Positions 21,385-32,144 of a stretch of DNA of 64,000 nt are shown here, piece by piece. The notes beneath the pieces were generated by a model, which saw only the letters and a program-made list of their open reading frames with translations, made no database searches and was not told the origin of the DNA. The first letter of the stretch is position 1. Each line of letters begins with the position of its first letter. This DNA is from Achatina immaculata (lineage: Eukaryota > Mollusca > Gastropoda > Stylommatophora > Achatinidae), in NCBI GenBank assembly GCA_009760885.1, contig CM019691.1, positions 31,180,314 through 31,244,313 of the forward strand, written 5' to 3'. Both the position numbers and the translations under genes were made by a program.

Positions 21385-21895
21385 AGAGAATGGTGTCATC
21401 ATGACGGATTCACAGAGTATGCTTCGTAAGATTGAGAAGCATTTACTTGGAAAAGAATGGGTTCATCTGTTAACCCAGCTATCTGTGATAAACCTAACGT
21501 GGGTTTACTCTCCAGGGCATGCTGGAGTACATGGCAGTGATGTTGCAGACAGACTTGCTGGACAGGCTAAAATAAAGGGCAGACTGACAATGGACAAGGA
21601 GAGGGGAGGGGGGAACATTGCTAAGGCTGTACTGAACTGACTGCAGGAAAATGAAGAACGAGAGTGAAAGAACAACGTGGCTGTGAAGAGACTGCTGGAG
21701 CTAGGACGTATTAAAGGTGCTGGCAGGAAACCCGAACTGTGTGGCAGAAAACGCATCGTAAACAACCAACATTTGACAGGAACAATTAGCAAACATACTC
21801 TTGGATGGATGCTGCGGCATGTGGTGGAGCATATATGTGATGTCCCGAATGCAGTCAAGCCGGTGTCTGAATTTTGATCTTTGAACTTTAAACCT
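21385..21895 (+). mobile_element. LINE family G, RNase H region, copy 2
   Basis: It starts VIMTDSQSMLRKIEKHL, which includes the third catalytic aspartate of RNase H (TDS), followed by LTWVYSPGHAGVHGSDVAD. The 79-codon frame at 21401-21640 ends at a stop after AKAVLN; reading on in the same frame restores the REWK, KNNVAVKRLLELG and GWMLRHVVEHI blocks. The copy is dead but collinear with the one at 12.6 kb. Confidence 0.87.
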
Positions 21896-21956
21896 CAGAG
21901 TTTGAAAATGGAAAGATTTGTCTAGGGGAAAAAAAGGAATTTGGAATGGAAAAATC

Positions 21957-22135
21957 TCCTACTACTGATACTACTACTACCACCACCACCGCCACTGCCA
22001 CCACCAGCACCAGCACCACCACTACTATTACTACTACTACTACTATTACTACTACTACTGTTGCTGCAGCTACTACTACTACTACTACTACTAATAATAA
22101 TAATAATAATAACAATAATAATAATAGGAAAACTA
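21957..22135. repeat. Compound ACT/ACC/AAT trinucleotide microsatellite
   Basis: Runs of CTA, CCA, then ACT and AAT/AAC units. Long homopolymeric frames arise from it on both strands (poly-L/P, poly-T/N, poly-V) and are not genes. Confidence 0.95.
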
Positions 22136-22278
22136 TAATAACTGTGATAACAATAATATGAAAGAGAAAAAATAAATAGTAAAAAAAAGACCCCCAGAGA
22201 GGAGATAAGAACTTGTTCAGACTGGCTGGAAATATTTCATACGACCGAGCTCTAAACAGCTTTGCTAACAGTAAGACT

Positions 22279-22376
22279 AGAATTTGTGAACACTGAAACT
22301 ATCTTATTCTTCTGTCTCGCTGGAATTAGAATTTGTGAACACTAAAACTATCTTATTCTTCTGTCTCGCTGGAACT
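22279..22376. repeat. 49-bp direct duplication
   Basis: Two adjacent units begin AGAATTTGTGAACACT and end CTGTCTCGCTGGAA, with one or two differences. Confidence 0.95.
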
Positions 22377-22509
22377 TCGAGCTAGCGTTTATAGGGAACC
22401 GAAGATGTTGAGGACACAGTATTGTGAGTGGGGAGTGGGTTACTCCTGTAAAAAAGGTCCCCCAACAGAGCACACATATGTAGTTTGATACAAAACTGAC
22501 GCCACCGTT

Positions 22510-23476
22510 AAATACAAGACAGTTTATTTCTCTCCGGTATAAGACGAAATACAAGACAGTTTATTTCTCTCCGGTATCAGATGCAACACATTCACGTCAG
22601 TTTATTTCTTTCCAGTGTCTTACACAGCACATTCACGTCAGTTTATTTCTTTCCAGTGTCTTACACAGCACATTCATGTCATTGTATATCTTTCCAGTGT
22701 CTTACACAGCACATTCACGTCAGTTTATTTCTTTCCAGTGTCTTACACAGCACATTCACCTCAATTTATTTCTTTCCAGTGTCTTACACAGCACATTCAT
22801 GTCAGTTTATTTCTCTCCAGTGTCTTACACAGCACATTCATGTCAGTGTATATCTTTCCAGTGTCTTACACAGCACATTCATGTCAGTTTATTTCTCTCC
22901 AGTGTCTTACACAGCACATTCATGTCAGTGTATATCTTTCCAGTGTCTTACACAGCACATTCACGTCAGTTTATTTCTTTCCAGTGTCTTACACAGCACA
23001 TTCATGTCAGTTTATTTCTTTCCAGTGTCTTACACAGCACATTCACGTCAGTTTATTTCTTTCCAGTGTCTTACACAGCACATTCACGTCAGTTTATTTC
23101 TTTCCAGTGTCTTATACAGCACATTCATGTCAGTTTATTTCTTTCCAGTGTCTTATACAGCACATTCATGTCAGTGTATATCTTTCCAGTGTCTTACACA
23201 GCATATTCACGTCAGTTTATTTCTTTCCAGTGTCTTACACAGCACATTCACGTCAGTTTATTTCTTTCCAGTGTCTTATACAGCACATTCATGTCAGTGT
23301 ATATCTTTCCAGTGTCTTACACAGCACATTCACGTCAGTTTATTTCTTTCCAGTGTCTTATACAGCACATTCATGTCAGTGTATATCTTTCCAGTGTCTT
23401 ACACAGCACATTCACGTCAGTTTATTTCTTTCCAGTGTCTTACACAGCACATTCATGTCAGTTTATTTCTCTCCAA
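22510..23476. repeat. 41-bp minisatellite, about 22 copies
   Basis: The unit is CACATTCACGTCAGTTTATT, TCTTTCCAGTGTCTTACACA, G. Two diverged 37-bp precursor-like units sit at 22510-22580. Since 41 is not a multiple of 3 and the unit lacks TAA, TAG and TGA in any forward frame, all three + frames stay open for ~300 codons (22581-23516, 22615-23499, 22676-23620). Variants alternate (CACG with TTTATTTCTTT, CATG with TGTATATCTTT) and form dimeric higher-order units near 22797-22960 and 23240-23400. Not a protein gene in my judgement. Confidence 0.95.
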
Positions 23477-23920
23477 TATCGAAAACAACACACCCATGAG
23501 AACACGCCTTCACTAGCACAGAATACACTATCACTAGCTCCCTCAGTCTTCTCAGTTTCTCTTGATCAGCCAAAACAACTCACACTGCATGTGATCCTGA
23601 TTCCCTTCACTAGTCACTAGATCAAAATATGTATGTTGCAGGCCCCTTTCGTGCTAAACCAATACTCACGGCAAAACAAAACATACAACTGATTGTTCGT
23701 CCTATCTTAGACTGCCTATTGCGATCTTTGTACCAACTACAGTAAAACTTATTGCAGGCGTATTCCCGCCTGAGTTTCAGATTAGTCAGTCGTATTTTGC
23801 TTAACAATCTTCAGCACTTGTTATCGCTAACCCTCTCGAGAATTCAATGAGAAATAACTTATACCACAGGTCTGGTCTTAGCCTGTCCAGCCGACACAAA
23901 TGCTCATGGCTATATTGAAC

Positions 23921-23924
<4 letters not shown>

Positions 23925-23968
<44 letters not shown>

Positions 23969-24140
23969 AAATTAGTACCAAAATTCTGTTTACTAGATAG
24001 TCCTTTTTATATATATATATGTATGTATGTATGTATGTATATATATATATGTATATATGTAGTTACTTTCTGTAGCCATTTATATATGTAAGTAGTTACT
24101 TTCTGTAGCCATTTATATATGTATGTATTTACTTTCTGTA
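23925..24140. repeat. TC microsatellite, TA/TGTA repeat and ~38-bp triplicate
   Basis: A TC run at 23925-23966, TATG/TA units at 24008-24064, then three diverging copies of TAGTTACTTTCTGTAGCCAT at 24060-24140. Confidence 0.92.
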
Positions 24141-24340
24141 TTGAGTGCGTGGATAAGAGTGAAATGCAGATGTTATACTTTAATTTTATGTTATGTCTCT
24201 CAGCTTCCCAATGTTAGTTATGACTGATTATATGAGCAGAATATTTGTGGAATGTCGGGAACAGAATGAAAGTTGTATGATAAAGGGCAGAACGTCAGAC
24301 GGGCTTGCATGCCCAATTCTTAACCCTTTGGAAATAAACA

Positions 24341-24343
<3 letters not shown>

Positions 24344-24380
<37 letters not shown>

Positions 24381-24384
24381 CCCC
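24344..24384. repeat. TC microsatellite
   Basis: About 18 TC units lie immediately left of S1 copy 3, in the same relative position as the pyrimidine tracts beside the other S1 copies. Confidence 0.93.
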
Positions 24385-24724
24385 TCCTGGCCTATGACGT
24401 CATACTTCCCAACAGTCGCACGCAGTCACTTGGCGTCTTCGTTCTGTCCCCTTACACTACAGCTATTTTTTAGTTGCCTGTTTGGAGCTAAATAACAAAG
24501 CGTGTGCAGTATTGTAGTTTTTTTACTAGACTCCGCCGCCATGGAGAATACGTCAATCCCTGCTCTGTTAGTTACCCTTGGCCTATACTAACGGAGAGGT
24601 GGGATAGGGTCTTGGTCGGCTAAGACCCAGCCGTGATACTAGCGTACCGGCTATGGGTCGCCAGCCGTGATACTAGCGCACCGGCTATGGGTCGCTGATT
24701 GCCAAATGGGACAGCATCTTCGTC
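24385..24724 (-). repeat. Dispersed repeat S1, copy 3, with internal 33-bp duplication
   Basis: The left part is diverged. ACTAGACTCCGCCGCCATGG, CTAACGGAGAGG and GACAGCATCTTCGTCC match the other copies in order. The stretch CAGCCGTGATACTAGCG to GGCTATGGGTCGC is tandemly duplicated at 24628-24696, a change unique to this copy. Confidence 0.72.
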
Positions 24725-26231
24725 CTTCTATGAAAACATAAATAAAATTTTTTGTGGTTTCTTTTTAAGTTACAAATGTATAACCCGTCAAGTGTTGTTT
24801 TTATCTGCACCATTTAGCACCAACAGTTAAGATCTCTTCGAGTGAGTTTCTACAGAGCGGTAAATCAAAACGTCAGAGTAATTATTCACGGTAGCTTATA
24901 TTATTATGCACCTCCATTTTTTTTAGACCTCCAGCTGACGAAAGCTTTTCAAATTTTTGCATAGCCTACCAGGGTGTTCAAGAATAAAAGCCCCTTTCAA
25001 TGTATTTTTTCTTTTTATTTCTTGGACGCCCCTTCTTGGGCCGTAAACTGACTGAACCGCTGAGGCGCTTCCGCGCAGAGGATGTAAGTGAAGAGATTGA
25101 GTGAATGATTGTCAAGGGATTGTATGAGTGATTGTCCACCACTGATACCTCTTTAGAAGTCCTTTGCATGTGAGAATTCGACTTCTCAACAACTTGGGAT
25201 TCAGTTGTTTCTTTTCGGAATCCACCCCCCTACGTCACTGGACTGTCAATTGCTCCTGGCTGCTTGCATTAGAACCGAAGAAAGGTAGTTAAACCTCTTT
25301 TATTCCAATAATTACAGTGTTTTCTCAACGAGCGGTGGCCCCGCCTCTGTCGACAGTCCTCTTTAGGTGTTGTTGCCAACACAAGTCTTCAAGAGACTAC
25401 AAATTGACCGTCAAATTGCTCTGGTGAGCTCAAAGGAGCGGAAATACAATCCCCTACAAACTTTCCCTTTATGAGCCCCGGGCATGAGGCTAAGGAGCTC
25501 CGATTAGAGGACAAAACCCCAGCAGGACGGGTTTCAGGAGCGACCCGAAACTGCCTTGCCAGTGGCGCCGCCGCCCGCCAGGCCCGTCATGGTCTCTTGA
25601 TCTGGGAGGGAACCAACTCAGACATACGTGCCTCCAACAAAGCAAATCCAGATAGTGATAAAATCGACGGTCAAAATTAGCGAAAGCTGTGGGGCTTTTT
25701 TTTGTGTGTGTGTGCATCTTCTCAGAAGTGAGACCACACAGTTTGAATACTCTGTCTTTACCTATAGCGGTAATAACAGATCTGGCAAAACTGAAGAACA
25801 CTAAACAAAAGGAGATGAAAGAGCAATACCAATAGATATAGCAGCCCGTAAAAGTGCAGACCTAAAGCAGGAGTATCTTACAGAAGTTTTTAAAAAAGTG
25901 TGAAAAATTGCTGGTTGAGAGCGTGAACCAACACAGGCGAGACGAAAGTAGTAACGAAATGAGAAAGTATAAAAACAAACGTAAAAATGCCAGAGAAGAA
26001 CTTGTCAAAGGAAGAACAAAATGGATAATCGAATCGATGAATTCATGTCACAAATGAAAGAAAGAAAAAAGCAAGAAAACACGACAGAGGAAAATACCAT
26101 GATCAACAAAAATATATAGTACGCAGAAAAGAAAAAAAAAAGATTGTTAGAGAAAACTGGTAGAGTTATAGAGAAACTAGGGAGACAAAGCAAGGCGCAT
26201 GAGAAAATCAAGATGATCAGGCGGACAGTAA
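24725..26231. other. Unassigned DNA
   Basis: The frame at 25471-25680 (+, 69 codons) and an opposite-strand frame at 25490-25801 overlap in a GC-richer stretch, and neither is recognised. From about 25790 the + strand becomes A/G-rich and lysine/glutamate-rich frames appear (26144-26338), merging into the 34-bp array. No convincing gene. Confidence 0.4.
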
Positions 26232-27238
26232 ACGACAGAGACTGCATCAAGGGCAAGAAAGAACAAATAAAGAGACTACATCAAGGGGAAGAAAGAACAA
26301 ATAAAGAGACTGCATCAATGGTAAGAAAGAACAAATAAAGAGACTGCATCAATGGTAAGAAAGAACAAATAAATAGACTACATCAAGGGGAAGAAAGAAC
26401 AAATAAAGAGACTGCATCAAGAGAAGAAAGAACAAATAAAGAGACTGCGTCAATGGTAAGAACGAACAAATAAAGAGACTGCATCAAGAGGAAGAAAGAA
26501 CAAATAAAGAGACTGCATCAATGGTAAGAAAGAATAAATAAAGAGACTGCATCAATGGCAAGAAAGAACAAATAAAAAGACTGCATCAATGGTAAGAAAG
26601 AACAAATAAAGAGACTGCATCAAGGGCAAGAAAGAACAAATAAAGAGACTGCATCAATGGTAAGAAAGAACAAATAAAGAGACTACATCAAGGGCAAGCA
26701 AGAACAAATAAAGAGACTGCATCAATGGTAAGAAAGAACAAATAAAGAGGCTACATCAATGGTAAGAAAGAACAAATAAAGAGACTGCATCAAGGGGAAG
26801 AAAGAACAAATAAAGAGACTGCATCAATGGTAAGAAAGAACAAATAAAGAGACTACATCAATGGTAAGAAAGAACAAATAAAGAGACTGCATCAATGGTA
26901 AGAAAGAACAAATAAAGAGACTACATCAATGGTAAGAAAGAACAAATAAAGAGACTGCATCAATGGTAAGAAAGAACAAATAAAGAGACTGCATCAAGGG
27001 GAAGAAAGAACAAATAAAGAGACTGCATCAGTGGTAAGAAAGAACAAATAAAGAGACTGCATCAAGGGCAAGAAAGAACAAATAAAAAGATTGTATCAAG
27101 GCAAGCAAGAACAAATAAAGAGACCGTATCAAAGGCAAGCAAGAACAAATAAAGAGACTGTATCAAGGGCAAGCAAGAACAAATAAAAAGACTATATCAA
27201 AGGCAAGCAAGAACAAATAAAGAGACTATATCAAAGGC
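26232..27238. repeat. 34-bp minisatellite, about 30 copies
   Basis: The unit is AAGAAAGAACAAATAAAGAG, ACTGCATCAATGGT, with a variant that has AGGGGA or AGGGCA in place of ATGGTA. The two variants are interspersed. The last five units (27085-27235) carry CAAGC and are more diverged. The array ends directly at LINE A sequence. Confidence 0.95.
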
Positions 27239-27345
27239 ATTCACTTCCATAGAGTAGTACACTTAGAAGATTACTCTTAAATATCCGGATTTTCATATTT
27301 ATGCTTAGTTTTTTTTTATTTCCATATTGTCTGCAGCATAGCAAA
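27239..27345 (-). mobile_element. LINE family A, RT thumb piece
   Basis: Minus-strand translation KKLSINMKIRIFKSNLLSVL then LYGSECL is the thumb region that normally precedes the RKRRW block. Here it lies after that block (27346-27651) in the same frame, so the order is permuted. Confidence 0.8.
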
Positions 27346-27651
27346 AGGGATACTATGCCCTTTGAACTGGTCTCTCTTAACAATGTCCTCTTTAGAGTTT
27401 CACGTGGTCGACCTCTTTTTCTTCGGCCTGTTGTGTTCCATTTAATAGCTTGTTTGGGGATCCTCTGGTTGTTTCTTCTCATTACATGAACGCCATGTGT
27501 CCATCTTCTTTTTCTGATCATCCATGAGACAGGTTATTTCCTCATCTGTCGTATCTCTGCATTGTTCTTGAATTCGTTTCACTTTTTATCGAGTATTCTC
27601 CCTAGGCATTTGTTTTCGAAAGAGTCTAATTTCTTGTCTATTTCTTTAGTA
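27346..27651 (-). mobile_element. LINE family A, C-terminal block
   Basis: Minus-strand IRKRRWTHGVHVMRRNNQR, then IPKQAIKWNTTGRRKRGRP and ETLKRTLLRE. DNA homology continues upstream to about 27651 in the linker that encodes ...EIDKKLDSF and NKCLG. The single 96-codon frame at 27231-27521 fuses this block to the out-of-order thumb piece. Confidence 0.85.
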
Positions 27652-27659
27652 AGGCATGC

Positions 27660-28213
27660 TATAGCAGTACTCGTGTAACAATGATAGTAAGGGCATTATT
27701 ATGGGTTTTTCTTTGTGAATTTTCTCCTGTTGAGATCCTTCGAGAAGGTCACGTGGGCTGCAAAACCCGTGACAGGAAAATGTGGGGGCAAGGCTGAGTG
27801 CGTGGGTCAGTTTTGGTTTGAACGTTTAACTGTGTGGACCTTTTTTGTGCGGTGTGATATCTTCGTGGAACATATGAACGTGATAGGTGTACTACAGTGG
27901 TACGTATGAATGGACTAGCCACATGGCAGGGATAACCAGCCGGTAGTCGAATTTAATGTTATTTTCATCAGCATTATAATCATTCCATCAATAAATGTTC
28001 CAAGTCACCATTACCAGGATTTACTTGAGTATCTGTACCAGTTGTCGTCAACGTGAGATTTTGAAGAGCCTGGATGAGAAGTATGTCTGGAACAGTGCTT
28101 AACTAATCCAGCAAGTGAGAGTGAGAGCTGGAATTCTGTGTATAACTAGTCCAGTAACCTCAACTCACGAAGATCAAGATGAAAGTCTACCCTGTTATTC
28201 ACGGGCGTAACAT
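27660..28213 (+). repeat. Dispersed repeat R2, copy B
   Basis: It aligns end to end with 2323-2873. It starts TATAGCAGTACTCGTGTAAC, contains CACGTGGGCTGCAAAACCCG and ends near GGGCGTAACATGA. The 64-codon frame at 27715-27909 inside it is not open in copy A, so it is not a conserved coding sequence. Confidence 0.75.
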
Positions 28214-28297
28214 GATCACTACGATACGATACGGCCTAAGTAAAGCCCCATTAGCACATTGTACGAACCAACAGTACACACCAAAAATCCTATTATA

Positions 28298-28566
28298 ATG
28301 CATACATCGGACAAAAACCCGATAAAGGAACCATATGTGCACTATATGATAATAACCAAAAGGCAGTCAAGCACCATCTCATAGAATGCCCAACACTCAA
28401 AGACTTTCGACAGGAATACTTGCCTGATACGCCCAGATATCGAGAACACATTATATACAAGCTCGATGCAATTAAAGAAGACCTACAGATACTTTGCAAT
28501 CGCTTCGGGGCGAAGATCACAAGCTCAAACGGTTGCTGGACTGGAGAAATAAAATGTACAGACTAA
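28298..28566 (+). mobile_element. Retroelement ORF fragment with C/H motif
   Basis: A 90-codon stretch is open without a start codon: AYIGQKPDKGTICALYDN, then AVKHHLIECPTLKDFRQEYL and a tail ending GEIKCTD and a stop. The spacing HHLIECP recalls the terminal Cys/His knuckle that ends many LINE ORF2 proteins (…HLL.CP.). The residues before it are not typical enough to assign a clade. It lies between R2 and other LINE debris. Confidence 0.45.
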
Positions 28567-28699
28567 CATGATTCTGGTCCAAACCATGCTACTGAAAACA
28601 TGACTTTTATATTTGTGTCACCAATGAACTGTGTATCTTGCAACATCTGGGAAAATCCAAAATCCTATCCTAAAAGACCAAAATAACAAGCTACACAAT

Positions 28700-28870
28700 T
28701 ATAATAAGACCAGCCGTATGTACGGATCAGAAACGTGGAGTACAACTAAGAAAGATAAACAATTGCAGGTCTTTTAGAAGAAGATGCTAAGAAGAATCTT
28801 TGGGCCCATAATGATACCAACAGTGGGGAATGAAGAGCTAGAAAGAACATTAGAATATATAAACTAGGAA
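28700..28870 (+). mobile_element. LINE RT thumb fragment, unassigned family
   Basis: The translation MYGSETWSTTKKDKQLQVF, a stop, then KKMLRRIFGP and ELERTLEYI shows the YGSETW and RRI.GP motifs of LINE RT thumb domains. It is clearly different from families A, B and F. Confidence 0.65.
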
Positions 28871-28889
28871 AAAAATAGGAACAGCTTTA

Positions 28890-28990
28890 TTACTTAATGA
28901 CTACAAATTTGTGACGTTTCGGCGTTAGCCTTAATCATACAAAAACATACAGGACGAAGAAACAGAGAGAGGAGATAAAGTATAGAATCA
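28890..28990. mobile_element. Possible Penelope-like element terminal fragment
   Basis: TTTGTGACGTTTCGGC followed by GTTAGCCTTAATCATAC resembles the GTGACGTTTCGGC...GCCTTCATCA signature found at the ends of Penelope-like elements. Only ~100 bp is present, with no RT or GIY-YIG frame. Confidence 0.4.
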
Positions 28991-29025
28991 AATGAATGCT
29001 ATATTTTAAAAAAGTATATAGTTGT

Positions 29026-29242
29026 AATTTAGAGAAGACCGTATTGGAAGGATACATAATGGGAAAAAGAAAGAGAGGAAGACCGAAACGAAGATGGCTG
29101 CAAGACATCGTTGATGATCTGGAGATGGATGCAGCAGCAGCAGGCCATCTTGCTCACAACCGGGAGGCCTACAGGAGTGCTGTTTGGGAGGCAAAGTTCC
29201 GCAAGGGACATGCAAAGGAATGAATGAATGAATGAATGATAT
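29026..29242 (+). mobile_element. LINE family B, short 5'-truncated copy
   Basis: It starts within NLEKTVLEGYIMGKRKRGRP and runs through KRRWLQDIVDDLEMDAAAAG to FRKGHAKE, a stop (29221-29223) and the GAAT tail (29218-29240). The frame is intact over its ~200 bp, so it is a recent, heavily truncated insertion. Confidence 0.9.
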
Positions 29243-29343
29243 AGTTGTATACTTATACACTAATTATTGTGCGTTAGAAAGAACACTGAACTTAACAGCT
29301 TATTTAAGTCTTAGCGAATTATCAACGTTTTGGAATTGAATAG

Positions 29344-29582
29344 ATGACGCTACTTGGGTTACGTAAAAGGAATGGAAGAGAGCAGACAAACAAATATGAT
29401 GTATTGACAAGATTTAAGGAAACAAAACCGAGAGGTAGGCCAGAACAGAGATGGAAAGACAGCATAGAAGAGGATATAAATGAAATTCATGTCACCAGTT
29501 GGAAAGAAAAGAGAGGAATGGATGCGAACTTTATCTGTAGCACTGAGCCTTAACGACTCAGAAAGCTGAGGAAGAAGAAGAA
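29344..29582 (+). mobile_element. LINE family E, 3' end with GAA tail
   Basis: The frame reads TRFKETKPRGRPEQRWKDSI, EEDINEIHVTSWKEK and ends CSTEP and a stop. GRP..RW plus a downstream acidic helix is the usual LINE ORF2 C-terminus. The DNA then ends AAAGCTGAGGAAGAAGAAGA, a GAA tail (29566-29585). Confidence 0.72.
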
Positions 29583-29585
29583 GAG

Positions 29586-30982
29586 TGAACTATATATAGA
29601 ATTTTTCCACCCCTCCTCTTCCCTCAACTTTTCCCCTTTTCTTTTGCAGTGGAGTTTGGTGAGAATCGAACTGCAGTAATATGTGAAGATCCCTACCGAT
29701 CTATCTTCACACATTGGACCATGTAAACCAGGAGGCACAGTGTAGGGAGTGGGAAAAAAAGCAAGCAGTGACCTGGTTGTGATTGGAAATCCCACTGGCC
29801 AGAGACGGGTTTTTGTGAACGGAAATTCCCAGTCCTTCGAGTCCATCGATGATCAGGTATATAAGACGAGAAGAGAGAAGTTTAAGGGATTCCATAAGCT
29901 GAGCACGTCGAAGTCCAGCGACCGTGTCATTGTTCAGACGTGGACGAAGGTGATCATTCGATAGGTGGAGGCTGACATGTGTATTTTAGTTGTGTGCATT
30001 TTTGCAATCAGGGTTGAATTCATATTATTCAAGGAAATGTTTTTTTACGATTCGATAATGCATGTTGGAAATATATGGACATCATGTGCACAGGATCCGT
30101 TTGATTCGTGTTGCCTTGTGGATCAGAATTTTGTAAATACAAGGATCGTGATTTTATTTTAAAAACAGGATTGTTGTTGCGTGTTCCTGTTATTTATAAG
30201 TAAGGTGTGAACGTATGGTGTAGTCAGCCTTCCACCACTCAGTACTGCGGCGGCAAGACAATCCTCCTCCTTCAGATAGCCAAAAACCAAATACTACAAC
30301 AGAAGCCACAGAAGTATGCTGTAAACTTCACTGCCTTCTTGGGACGAGAGCCAGCTATTCGAATCCCTCCTAAATTCGAAATAGCAGAACAGGACCTCAA
30401 ATTTCAAACGCGTTTCCGGTTGTTAAGAAAGAAAAACACCAAAAAAAAAAAAAAACAGGACAAAAACCTATTTCTATTATTATAATTACTTCGATATATT
30501 ATTAAAGGAATAATAGGCCGATATTCTTTCTTATGTAAAACGCGTCCATTTTTGGCACGCATGCACCAATAATAATTCTGTACTGGATTTTGGTATACTC
30601 GTTAAAATGGTGCCGGATATTTCTCGATTAGAGATGTCTTCTTTTTTCTGTTTCTAATATAGGACACGTGGATTTCTCAGCTAAAAATAACCCTGAATCA
30701 CATTATATTACATGTGAAAAACACGTTGACAGCCTTAAAATTGCCTTTGTTATAATCACATAAGAGCTGGGATATCGCAGTAATCCACATATATAGGTAT
30801 TATTCCGAAAGGAGAGCGCTACATATTATTATGGGAGAATTTTTATAGGAAGATTAAGAGCGGCCCGGCACCTTAATAACCACTTTCTCATTCTGGTTTC
30901 TCTTAATTTGCTTCTTCCTATTTGTCTGCAGTTCTTACAATTACTGCTCCAGAGTTTCTCATCTGGAGCTATGTGTCCCCCA
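29586..30982. other. Repeat-poor DNA; two good splice-acceptor-like sites
   Basis: A long pyrimidine tract ends TTCCCCTTTTCTTTTGCAG at 29649 and another ends TCTTCCTATTTGTCTGCAG at 30931. After the first, one frame is open for 25 codons and then stops. A separate 71-codon frame (29749-29964) and a 92-codon frame (30207-30485) match no family I know. Exons are possible, but nothing here proves them. Confidence 0.35.
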
Positions 30983-30984
30983 CC

Positions 30985-31022
<38 letters not shown>
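30983..31022. repeat. TC microsatellite
   Basis: A TC run with one TTTC interruption, followed about 100 bp later by an A run (31123-31140). Confidence 0.93.
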
Positions 31023-31023
<1 letters not shown>

Positions 31024-31755
31024 CTTAACAATTCATACCGTCAGTATGATCATGCTGAGTTTCTGATTTTCGACTATAAGGAACTGGAGGGAGATCGCAG
31101 AAAGAAATTTTGACTTTCTCAACAAAAAAAAAAAAAAAAAGATCGGTAAAAGCGAGCATGAGGAGATAAAAGGTTGAGAAACTCTGATCCAAATTCCCAG
31201 ATCTATGGACTTTCTGAAGCGGGATCATTAAAATCTAAAATCAAATCCATGGTTCGTGTTTTTGAGCTTCTGGTGAGTATGTTCTTAGCCCCTTCGTCAG
31301 AGCCCTCAAGTGCAGCCATCTTCTATTGGTGAGACGGCACAAGATGATGATATCGACAGTATACACAAGGGAAGAAACTCAAATAAAGTTGATACGATCT
31401 AACGAGAATAAAAGCGACTCTTGTATAGGAATAAAGTAGTTGTAGTTGCGTGCGAACCGAAGCAAGGTATTGAAACTTCTTGGCGAAGCAGAGATGTAAT
31501 AACCGAAGGTACAAATCTATATTTCCTCATGACGCTATTCAAAACAGGCTGCTATCTATATAATCCCGGCTAACAAAGCGGTAATCTGGTTGTTCGCTGC
31601 CCTGGTGGTGGAGCTTGTGGAGAAGGTAGTACTTTTATTCACTCATAGAATTCAAGAAATTCGCTAAACCTATTGTGTTTCCAGCCCGATAGTCTACACC
31701 TTTACAGCATCAGCAACAAAAACCTCAGTCTCGTACTTGCTGAGAGACTGTCCAT
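31023..31755. other. Unassigned DNA
   Basis: Only short shadow frames. No repeat family recognised. Confidence 0.4.
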
Positions 31756-31970
31756 GAACAGCAAAAAAACACTATGACAACAGCAACGAAAACGGCAACA
31801 ACAACAACAACAGCAGGTGCAACAAAAACAACAGTATGAACAACAACAGCAGCGGCTATGAAAACAATAACAACGACAGCAGCAGCTGTAAGAAAACTAG
31901 TAGCAACAGGTACAACAACAATAACAACAACAACAACAGTAACAACAACAAAAACGGCAACATTCTTCGG
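31756..31970. repeat. CAA/CAG compound microsatellite
   Basis: AAC, AGC and AAA-interrupted trinucleotide units. The asparagine/serine-rich and valine-rich frames across it are by-products. Confidence 0.93.
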
Positions 31971-32099
31971 CAAAATAAACACACCCTTCTTGTAACCGCT
32001 CTGCTCACGCCACCAGAGGGTGCAGTTGTTGCGAACAAAGCAATAAGAATTTCCTCATTGTGATGGCCCCCAGTGTTCTGTGCTCGCCATGTTTGGGGG

Positions 32100-32103
<4 letters not shown>

Positions 32104-32140
<37 letters not shown>
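32104..32140. repeat. GA microsatellite
   Basis: About 18 GA units. Confidence 0.95.

Positions 32141-32144
<4 letters not shown>

Noticed and set aside
22588..23476. CRISPR-like array
   Set aside because: Repeat and 'spacer' are the same in every unit; it is a plain minisatellite in a eukaryotic genome. The same holds for the arrays at 17.0, 26.2 and 49.4 kb.
22581..23620. Three overlapping ~300-codon frames as repetitive proteins
   Set aside because: The 41-bp unit has no stop in any forward frame, so all frames stay open automatically. No start context, domain or flanking exon supports coding.
29749..29964. 71-codon frame after a strong acceptor-like site as an exon
   Set aside because: The frame has an in-frame stop just upstream, between it and the acceptor at 29649, and matches no known protein. 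Kept only as a remark in the region entry.
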